Shown here: piece after piece, positions 1 to 5,636 of the stretch
Layout of the letters: every line of letters begins with the position of its first letter
Position numbering within the stretch: the stretch's first letter is position 1
Source: Rhodospirillales bacterium
Lineage (GTDB): Bacteria; Pseudomonadota; Alphaproteobacteria; Rhodospirillales; JADHTD01
Reading direction: 5' to 3'
DNA length: 9,241 nt
Assembly: GCA_016776525.1 (NCBI GenBank)
Contig: JADHTD010000089.1
Coordinates: 1-9,241, forward strand
Position numbers and translations under genes: made by a program
Notes under the pieces: generated by a model
What the model was told of the DNA's origin: nothing
What the model saw: the letters and a program-made list of their open reading frames with translations, nothing else
Database searches by the model: none

Positions 1-1
1 G

Positions 2-49
2 ACGGCGGCGGTCATCGGTGTTGGCCTGATCTGGGTGATCCGGGGTTGA
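2..49 (+). CDS. C-terminal end of a DUF2065 (YjeT-like) small membrane protein, partial
   Basis: This reading frame is open from the window edge and ends at TGA 47-49. It gives TAAVIGVGLIWVIRG, a hydrophobic stretch closed by Trp-Val-Ile-Arg-Gly. DUF2065/YjeT proteins are about 60 residues long with two membrane helices, and they characteristically finish with a Gly-rich helix followed by a Trp/Arg/Gly tail. In many alphaproteobacteria this gene sits between hflC and a degP-like protease, and a Do-family protease does follow here. The function of the family is not known. Only 15 codons are visible, so the call rests on the tail motif plus gene order. Another small membrane protein cannot be excluded. 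Confidence 0.6.
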   Translation, partial: TAAVIGVGLIWVIRG

Positions 50-237
50 TGGGAATTATCCGGTCACAAATATGTGAGGCAATTAAATTTGTCACACTTC
101 GACCACAATTTCGGGCCATATGAATATCCGGGAAGGCGATCGGTTCATTACCTACCGGCCGCATTGGGGAATAAATGACCGGGCACGGGGTCCGGTTGTT
201 ATATAGTGAGTTAGATTTTTTATCGGAGTGTCCGACA
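50..237 (+). promoter_or_regulatory. degP upstream region with candidate promoter elements
   Basis: This AT-richer, apparently non-coding stretch separates the DUF2065 stop from the protease start. Two weak promoter candidates can be seen. One is TATAGT at 202-207, five of six matches to a sigma-70 -10 box, with no convincing -35 box at the right distance. The other is CTTCGA (97-102), an 11-base gap, then GGCCATAT (114-121), which loosely resembles a heat-shock sigma-32 promoter. A short inverted repeat, TCACA-N4-TGTGA, lies near 64-77. None of these is strong enough to assign. A stress-type promoter would suit a DegP-like protease, but that is inference. Confidence 0.25.
224..228 (+). promoter_or_regulatory. 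Ribosome binding site that sets the degP start at GTG 238
   Basis: CGGAG lies 9 bases before GTG 238. The in-frame ATG at 175 would add 21 residues (beginning MTGHGVRLLYSEL) ahead of a normal signal peptide and has no comparable Shine-Dalgarno sequence. The GTG start puts the signal peptide at the true N-terminus. Confidence 0.65.
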
Positions 238-1728
238 GTGAACACGTTAACGATCCTCTTTAACCGAGCCGCCAGGCTTCGCCATGGCCTTGCCGCCGGC
301 ATTCTGGTTATGGTTCTGATGGCCGCCTCGACGGCGGCCCAGGCCAAAGCCGCCCCGGAAAGCTTTGCCGACCTGGCGGAGAAACTGCTGCCGTCGGTGG
401 TCAATATTTCGACCACGCAAACCATCGAAGGCCGCACCGGTCCGGAACTGCCGCAGGTGCCGCCCGGGTCACCCTTTGAAGATTTCTTCAAGGATTTCTT
501 TGACCGGAATTCTCCGCAGCAGCGCCGCCGTAAGGCAACTTCGCTGGGATCGGGCTTCATCATTGATGTCGGTTCTAACGGCGACACCTACGTTGTGACC
601 AACAACCACGTTATTGCCGAAGCCGACGAAATTACCGTCATCCTGCAGGACGATACCCGCATCAAGGCGGAACTGGTCGGCCGCGATCCGAAGACGGATA
701 TCGCCATCCTCAAAATCAAATCCGCCGGCAAACTAAAGAAAGTCAGTCTCGGAAATTCCGATAAATCGCGGGTCGGCGACTGGGTGGTGGCCATCGGCAA
801 TCCCTTCGGCCTTGGCGGAACGGTGACGGCGGGCATTATTTCGGCCCGTGGCCGCGACATTAATTCCGGACCTTATGACGATTTCATCCAGACCGATGCC
901 TCCATCAACCGGGGTAATTCCGGTGGCCCGATGTTCAACCTGGATGGGGAAGTGATTGGTATTAATACCGCTATTTTCTCTCCGTCGGGCGGCAGCGTCG
1001 GCATCGGTTTTGCCATTCCCAGTTCCACCGCTAAACCGGTTATTTCCCAACTGATCAAGCATGGCGAGGTTAAGCGTGGCTGGCTTGGGGTGCATATCCA
1101 GACGGTAACGGATGAAATCGCCGAAGCCCTGGGCCTCAAGGATGCCAAGGGCGCCCTGGTTGCCAGTGTCGTCGAGGGCGGCCCTGCCGAAAAATCGAAG
1201 ATCAAAGCCGGTGACGTGGTCCTTACCTTTGACGGTAAAGAAGTGGACCGGATGCGGGAACTTCCCCGGATTGTTGCCGAAACCGAAGTCAATAAACCGG
1301 TTAAAGTGAAAATCTGGCGGGATTCCAAGTTAATCACCATCGATGTCACTGTTGGTGAACTGGAAGACCAGGACCCCAAGGTTGCCAGTAAATCCGCCGG
1401 TCCCAAGGAAAAAGTTAAATCCCTTAAGGTGAAGCCGCTGGGGTTGACGTTGTCCAGCGTATCCGCCGGACAGCGTGAGAAATACAAGCTGGAAAAGGAC
1501 GCCAAGGGCGTTGTCGTCGTCGGTATCGAAGATGACGGTCCGGCCGCTGAAAAGGGCGTGCGGGTAGGTGACCTGATCGTCGAGGTCAACCAGCAGGATG
1601 TGGAGTCTCCGGCCCAGGTGGCCAAGCTGATCGAGGAAGCCCGGGACGCGGGCCGGCGTTCCGTTCTGCTGCTGCTGGAAGGGCAGGGCGGCCTGCGCCA
1701 TATCGGCATCCGTATCGGCAAGGGCTGA
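238..1728 (+). CDS. degP: Do/DegP-family periplasmic serine endoprotease with two PDZ domains
   Basis: This is a 496-residue HtrA/DegP protease, which degrades or refolds damaged proteins in the periplasm. From the GTG start the protein opens with a short basic segment, a hydrophobic core (about residues 18-30) and an Ala-Gln-Ala cleavage site near residue 36, a standard Sec signal peptide. The trypsin-like domain carries the full triad: His124 in TNNHVI, Asp154 in KTDIAIL and Ser228 in GNSGGP. The spacing matches E. coli DegP. PDZ1 runs from about 280 to 375, beginning at RGWLGV. A Lys-rich linker follows at about 377-397, then PDZ2 at about 398-490. The length is typical for the family. The gene lies directly after a DUF2065 tail and is closed by its own terminator, so it is probably the last gene of its transcript. 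Two PDZ domains fit DegP, DegQ or MucD, and these names cannot be separated from sequence alone. The protease call is very secure. Confidence 0.95.
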   Translation: MNTLTILFNRAARLRHGLAAGILVMVLMAASTAAQAKAAPESFADLAEKLLPSVVNISTTQTIEGRTGPELPQVPPGSPFEDFFKDFFDRNSPQQRRRKATSLGSGFIIDVGSNGDTYVVTNNHVIAEADEITVILQDDTRIKAELVGRDPKTDIAILKIKSAGKLKKVSLGNSDKSRVGDWVVAIGNPFGLGGTVTAGIISARGRDINSGPYDDFIQTDASINRGNSGGPMFNLDGEVIGINTAIFSPSGGSVGIGFAIPSSTAKPVISQLIKHGEVKRGWLGVHIQTVTDEIAEALGLKDAKGALVASVVEGGPAEKSKIKAGDVVLTFDGKEVDRMRELPRIVAETEVNKPVKVKIWRDSKLITIDVTVGELEDQDPKVASKSAGPKEKVKSLKVKPLGLTLSSVSAGQREKYKLEKDAKGVVVVGIEDDGPAAEKGVRVGDLIVEVNQQDVESPAQVAKLIEEARDAGRRSVLLLLEGQGGLRHIGIRIGKG

Positions 1729-1786
1729 TAACAACCTGAATTAACAAGCGTCAAGGCCGCTTCGGCCAAAATGCTTCAAAACAACA

Positions 1787-1819
1787 AGCGGCGCTCCTAC
1801 AGGGGCGCCGCTTTTTCTT
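1787..1819 (+). terminator. Intrinsic terminator after degP
   Basis: An 8-base perfect stem (AGCGGCGC at 1787-1794, GCGCCGCT at 1805-1812) extends by a T-G and two C-G pairs to 11 pairs around the loop TACA (1798-1801). It is followed at once by a T5 run (1812-1816). A smaller hairpin, GGCCG-CTT-CGGCC at 1755-1767, precedes it. Together they separate degP from the next gene. Confidence 0.85.
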
Positions 1820-1907
1820 GGCCGGCCGGGGATATGGTATTCCCGGACGCCAGGGAGTATGAATAGTCAACCATGAACGCTCCTTAATCGATCAGGGGGA
1901 ATTAACA

Positions 1908-3275
1908 ATGAACGACACAACAAAATACCTGCTGCCTGAAGACCGCATTCCGAAGGTCTGGTACAACATCGCCGCCGATCTACCGCAACCTCTGGAACCG
2001 GTCCTGCATCCGGGCACCGGCCAGCCGATCGGTCCCGACGATCTCGCCCCCTTGTTTCCGATGGCTCTCATAGGCCAGGAAGTCAGCGTCGAACGGGAGA
2101 TTGAAATCCCCGATCCGGTGCGCGACGTCTACAAGCTCTGGCGTCCGTCACCGATGATCCGCGCCCGCCGCCTGGAAGAGGCCTTGGATACCCCGGCCAA
2201 GATTTATTACAAGTACGAAGGCGTCAGCCCGGCCGGCAGTCACAAGCCCAACACCGCCGTCGCCCAGGCTTTCTATAACAAGGAAGAGGGCACCAAGCGG
2301 CTCAGCACGGAAACCGGCGCCGGGCAGTGGGGGTCCAGCCTGGCCTTTGCCGGTAACCTTTTCGGCCTGCCGGTCGATGTCTTCATGGTCAAGGTCAGCT
2401 TCCACCAGAAACCCTACCGACGGGCCATCATGGAAACCTATGGGGCGCGCTGCGTGGCCAGCCCCAGCGAGGAAACGGAAGCCGGCAAGGCGATCCTCGC
2501 CGAGCATCCGGATTCCACGGGTAGCCTCGGCATCGCCATTTCCGAAGCCGTCGAAGTGGCCGCCAAGAACGATGACACCAAATATTCCCTGGGCAGCGTT
2601 CTCAACCACGTGTTGTTGCACCAAACGGTGATCGGCCTGGAAGCCATCGAACAGATGGACTTGGCTGGGGACTATCCGGATATCGTCATTGGCTGCGCCG
2701 GTGGCGGCAGCAACTTTGCCGGTCTGGCTTTCCCCTTCCTGGGTGAGAAGTTCCGGGGCGGCAAAGCGGTCCGCGCCATTGCCGTCGAACCGGCCGCCTG
2801 TCCGACCCTGTCGCGCGGCAAGTTCGCCTATGATTTCGGCGATACCGCCCATCTGACCCCGCTGGTTAAAATGCACACCTTGGGTTCGACCTTCGTGCCG
2901 CCGGGCTTCCATGCCGGTGGATTGCGCTATCACGGCATGTCGCCGCTGGTCAGCCATTTGAAGGAACTCGGCGAGATCGAAGCGCTGGCTTTAAACCAGA
3001 TCGAATGTTTCGAGGCCGGGGTTGCTTTCGCCCGTTGCGAAGGCATCGTGCCGGCGCCGGAATCAACACACGCGGTCCGCGCCGCCATCATCGAAGCCGA
3101 GAAGTGCAAAGAAGAAGGCACCGGGCGGACTATTCTTTTCAATCTGTCCGGACACGGACATTTCGACATGCAGGCCTATACGGATTTCTTTGCCGGTAAA
3201 TTGACCGACATTGAATACGACGAAGACTTGCTGACGGAAGCTTTGGCCGGATTGCCGGAGGTTGCCGCCGAATAA
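1908..3275 (+). CDS. trpB2: TrpB2-type tryptophan synthase beta-like PLP enzyme
   Basis: This 455-residue, fold-type II PLP enzyme belongs to the TrpB-related (TrpB2) group rather than to the TrpB1 partner of TrpA. It has an N-terminal extension of roughly 100 residues before the catalytic lysine. Visible motifs are Lys113 in AGSHKPNT (Schiff base to PLP), Glu135 in ETGAGQWG, 22 residues later exactly as in E. coli TrpB (Lys87 to Glu109), the phosphate-binding GGGSN at 265-269, and the C-terminal LSGHGHFDM. The expected reaction is condensation of serine or O-phosphoserine with indole to give tryptophan. Phosphoserine use is established for Sulfolobus TrpB2a. The start is supported by AGGGGGA at 1894-1900, 7 bases before the ATG. 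No trpA or trpF lies nearby, so the enzyme probably works without TrpA or does a different beta-replacement. The stop overlaps the next start as TAATG, implying translational coupling. Family membership is secure; the physiological substrate is not. Confidence 0.9.
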   Translation: MNDTTKYLLPEDRIPKVWYNIAADLPQPLEPVLHPGTGQPIGPDDLAPLFPMALIGQEVSVEREIEIPDPVRDVYKLWRPSPMIRARRLEEALDTPAKIYYKYEGVSPAGSHKPNTAVAQAFYNKEEGTKRLSTETGAGQWGSSLAFAGNLFGLPVDVFMVKVSFHQKPYRRAIMETYGARCVASPSEETEAGKAILAEHPDSTGSLGIAISEAVEVAAKNDDTKYSLGSVLNHVLLHQTVIGLEAIEQMDLAGDYPDIVIGCAGGGSNFAGLAFPFLGEKFRGGKAVRAIAVEPAACPTLSRGKFAYDFGDTAHLTPLVKMHTLGSTFVPPGFHAGGLRYHGMSPLVSHLKELGEIEALALNQIECFEAGVAFARCEGIVPAPESTHAVRAAIIEAEKCKEEGTGRTILFNLSGHGHFDMQAYTDFFAGKLTDIEYDEDLLTEALAGLPEVAAE

Positions 3276-4522
3276 TGACTGATACTCTTATCCGCCCTTT
3301 TGCCGCCCTGCGTCCGGCCACAAACCGGGCGCAGGACGTTGCGGCGCCGCCGTATGACGTGCTGTCGACGGAGGAAGCCCGCGCCATGGCCGGAGGGCGG
3401 CCCTGGAGTTTCCTGCATATCTCAAAGCCCGAAATCGACTTGGCCCCGGGAACCGATCCCTACGGGGAAGAGGTTTACGCCAAGGCGGCGGCCAACATGG
3501 CGGCGATGGTCGAAGCCGGAGTCCTGGTCCGGGATGACAAGCCCTGTTACTACGTTTACCGGCTGGTCATGGGCGATCATATCCAAACCGGTATTGTTGC
3601 CACCGGATCGGTGGCGGCTTATGAAGCCAACCGTATCCGCCGCCACGAACACACGACGCCGGTAAAGGAAGACGACCGGGTCCGCCAGATCGAGGCGGTC
3701 AACGCCCAAACCGGCCCGGTCTTCGTCACTCACCGGGCCGACCAGACGGTTGCCGCCATTGTCGGGCGGGCCTCAGCCGGCGCCCCGAACCTGCAAGCGA
3801 CTTTGGACAACGGTGTCGAACACACCCTGTGGGTGGTGGACGATAACCGGGAAATTGAAAACCTGACCAATGCCTTCGAAGCCATGGAAGCGATTTATAT
3901 CGCTGACGGCCATCACCGTTCGGCGGCGGCTTCCCGGGTGACGGCAGCCCGGCGTCAGGCCAACCCGGACCACACCGGCGATGAATCCTATAATTCCTTT
4001 CTCGTTGTCAGTTTCCCCGACGATGAAGTTCTGATCCTCGATTACAACCGGGTGCTAAAGGACCTGAACGGACTTTCTGCTGCTGATTTCCTGGCCCGTA
4101 TCGAAGGTGAGTTTACGGTTGCGGAACAAGACGCTCCCGTGCGTCCCGATGGCGCCGGGCGCTTCGGCATGTATGTGGACGGGCGCTGGTACGCGCTCAC
4201 CGTCAAAGGCGACCTGCCGCCGGAAAGCCAACCGGTAGCGCGCCTCGATATCAGCCTGCTGGGAGACCGTTTACTGGAGCCGGTATTGGGGATCAGCGAT
4301 CCCCGCACTGACAAGCGCATTGACTTCGTCGGCGGCGCCCGCGGCTTGGAAGAATTGCAACGCCGGGTCGACAGCGGCGACTGGGCGGTGGCTTTTGCCC
4401 TTTATCCGACGTCGCTGGCCGACCTTATGGCGGTGGCCGATGCCGGTGAGGTAATGCCGCCCAAGTCCACTTGGTTCGAACCGAAACTGGCCGACGGCAT
4501 AGTTTCCCTGGTTCTCGACTGA
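3275..4522 (+). CDS. DUF1015 family protein, function uncertain
   Basis: This 415-residue protein has the hallmarks of DUF1015. It opens with IRPFAALRP and has AAPPYDV near residues 23-29. RRHEHTTP around 122-129 is followed by EDDR at 132-135. YIADGHHRSAAA is centred on Asp211-Arg215, and PPKSTWFEPKLADG lies near the C-terminus. The length is normal for the family, and no signal peptide or membrane segment is visible, so it should be cytoplasmic. The ATG shares one base with the TAA of the upstream trpB2 gene. GGAGG at 3257-3261, inside that gene, is the nearest ribosome binding site, about 13 bases away. The DGHHR motif resembles that of ParB/sulfiredoxin-fold proteins, which include the free-serine kinases SerK and SbnI, and I recall DUF1015 genes lying beside serine biosynthesis genes. 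A role in serine or phosphoserine metabolism is therefore inferred, not shown. Confidence 0.88.
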   Translation: MTDTLIRPFAALRPATNRAQDVAAPPYDVLSTEEARAMAGGRPWSFLHISKPEIDLAPGTDPYGEEVYAKAAANMAAMVEAGVLVRDDKPCYYVYRLVMGDHIQTGIVATGSVAAYEANRIRRHEHTTPVKEDDRVRQIEAVNAQTGPVFVTHRADQTVAAIVGRASAGAPNLQATLDNGVEHTLWVVDDNREIENLTNAFEAMEAIYIADGHHRSAAASRVTAARRQANPDHTGDESYNSFLVVSFPDDEVLILDYNRVLKDLNGLSAADFLARIEGEFTVAEQDAPVRPDGAGRFGMYVDGRWYALTVKGDLPPESQPVARLDISLLGDRLLEPVLGISDPRTDKRIDFVGGARGLEELQRRVDSGDWAVAFALYPTSLADLMAVADAGEVMPPKSTWFEPKLADGIVSLVLD

Positions 4523-4562
4523 CCCGGAGCCCGGAGGCGGGCAGCCTTGATAAGGTGATGCC

Positions 4563-5516
4563 ATGATCCAAACCATCACCGATCCCGTTCTCATCATCGC
4601 CGGGCCGACAGCCAGCGGAAAATCGGCCCTGGCCATGGATGCGGCCGAGGAATTTCAGGGCACCGTCATCAATGCCGACAGCATGCAGGTTTATAAGGAA
4701 CTGCGCCTGTTGACGGCACGCCCCAGCGAAGCCGATGAAGACCGTGTTCCCCACAGGCTTTATGGCGTGCTACCCGCCGCTGAGGCCTGTTCAGTGGGCC
4801 GTTGGCTCGACATGGCGGCGCAGGCCATCCGGGAAGTACAGGCCGCCGGTGGGCTGCCCATTGTCGTCGGCGGTACCGGCCTGTACCTGAAAGCGCTGAC
4901 CGAGGGGTTGGCCGACATCCCCGACATTCCCGACGATATTCGCCAGAAAGCCCGCGCCCGGCACGCGGAAATCGGTGGTGAGGCCTTTCACGCCGAACTG
5001 GCGGAACGGGACCCGGCGGCGGCGGCCAAGCTTCCGTCCGGCGATAGCCAACGGCTGATCCGCGCCTACGAAGTAATTGCCGCCACCGGCCGCAGCCTCG
5101 ACGACTGGCAGGCCGAACATGCCCTGCCGCCGCTGCTGGATCATTTTGCCACCCTTGTCCTGGTGCCGCCCCGCGGAGACCTCTACCGGACCTGTGACGA
5201 GCGCTTCGACTGGATGCTGGAGCACGGCGCCCTGGAAGAGGTCGAGGCTCTCCTGTCCCTGAAGCTTGACCCCAACCTTCCGGCCCTGAAAGCGGTCGGC
5301 GTCAAGGAATTGGGGGCCTTGCTCGACGGCAGCTTGCCCCGGGACGAAGCGGTCCGGGTCGCCAAGCGGGTGACCCGGAATTTTGCCAAGCGCCAACTGA
5401 CCTGGCTGCGCAATCAGGTAAGCGGCACGGAAAACCTTAACGCGCAATATTCGGAAAGGTTTAAGTCAAAAATCTTTGCATTTATTCGTCAATTTCTATT
5501 GACCAAGGCTTCCTGA
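4563..5516 (+). CDS. miaA: tRNA dimethylallyltransferase (tRNA A37 isopentenyltransferase)
   Basis: MiaA transfers the dimethylallyl group from DMAPP to N6 of adenosine 37 in tRNAs that read UNN codons. This is the first step towards ms2i6A, and it acts in the cytoplasm. The 317-residue protein has the P-loop GPTASGKS at 14-21, the substrate-site NADSMQVY at 37-44, GGTGLYLKAL (about residue 102 onwards), AVGVKEL, and the C-terminal KRQLTWLRNQ motif. The length is normal. The ATG is preceded by AAGG (4552-4555) at a 7-base spacing. The gene starts 40 nt after the DUF1015 stop with no terminator between, so readthrough from that pair is likely. The last 17 or so codons are clearly richer in A and T than the rest of the gene and encode a hydrophobic, basic tail. 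This stretch may also serve as promoter DNA for ilvB. Confidence 0.95.
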   Translation: MIQTITDPVLIIAGPTASGKSALAMDAAEEFQGTVINADSMQVYKELRLLTARPSEADEDRVPHRLYGVLPAAEACSVGRWLDMAAQAIREVQAAGGLPIVVGGTGLYLKALTEGLADIPDIPDDIRQKARARHAEIGGEAFHAELAERDPAAAAKLPSGDSQRLIRAYEVIAATGRSLDDWQAEHALPPLLDHFATLVLVPPRGDLYRTCDERFDWMLEHGALEEVEALLSLKLDPNLPALKAVGVKELGALLDGSLPRDEAVRVAKRVTRNFAKRQLTWLRNQVSGTENLNAQYSERFKSKIFAFIRQFLLTKAS

Positions 5517-5527
5517 AGGACTAGGTT
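5499..5527 (+). promoter_or_regulatory. Candidate ilvB promoter inside the miaA 3' end
   Basis: TTGACC (5499-5504), five of six matches to the -35 consensus, stands exactly 17 bases before TAGGTT (5522-5527), a poor three-of-six -10 box. The 40 or so bases upstream are AT-rich in an otherwise GC-rich window, as an UP-like element would be. The spacing is right but the -10 box is weak, so this is only a candidate. Confidence 0.3.
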
Positions 5528-5535
5528 CCCCTGCC

Positions 5536-5585
5536 CGCCGCCATTTGTGACGGCGGCGCTTGGCGGTTTGCCTGGGCGAACCGCC
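5536..5585 (+). promoter_or_regulatory. Double-hairpin ilvB leader, or weak miaA terminator
   Basis: Two hairpins stand side by side. CGCCGCC (5536-5542) pairs with GGCGGCG (5552-5558), and GGCGGTT (5562-5568) pairs with AACCGCC (5579-5585). The second hairpin is followed only by GTTTGT, not by a solid T run, so an ordinary intrinsic terminator is doubtful. ACGGCGG (5550-5556) can instead pair with CCGCCGT (5581-5587), which would break both hairpins. Mutually exclusive pairing upstream of an ilvB gene suggests attenuation, but a repetitive GCC/GGC composition makes such pairings easier to find by chance. Confidence 0.4.
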
Positions 5586-5636
5586 GTTTGTATCAGCAAA
5601 GCCTAATGTTTTAGTGGCCTGCCATAGGAGGAAACG

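Noticed and set aside
175..237. In-frame N-terminal extension of the degP frame to ATG 175
   Set aside because: It would place 21 polar residues before a normal signal peptide, and the ribosome binding site fits GTG 238.
1797..1809. 13-base sequence CTACAGGGGCGCC shared, inverted, with 7460-7472
   Set aside because: About one 13-base match is expected by chance in a window of this size; one copy is part of the degP terminator stem and the flanks do not match.
1859..1884. Tiny frames MNSQP and MNAP before trpB2, considered as a tryptophan leader peptide
   Set aside because: They contain no Trp codon, and no terminator-antiterminator structure follows before the trpB2 start.
2148..2957. Long open frame on the - strand opposite trpB2 (similar ones lie opposite degP, miaA, ilvB and ilvC)
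   Set aside because: These are antisense shadows in GC-rich coding DNA. The encoded sequences show no recognisable domain, whereas the + strand frames carry complete family motifs.
4558..4566. Three-codon frame ATG-CCA-TGA overlapping the miaA start
   Set aside because: Such minimal frames arise easily by chance, and the AAGG site is better placed for the miaA ATG.
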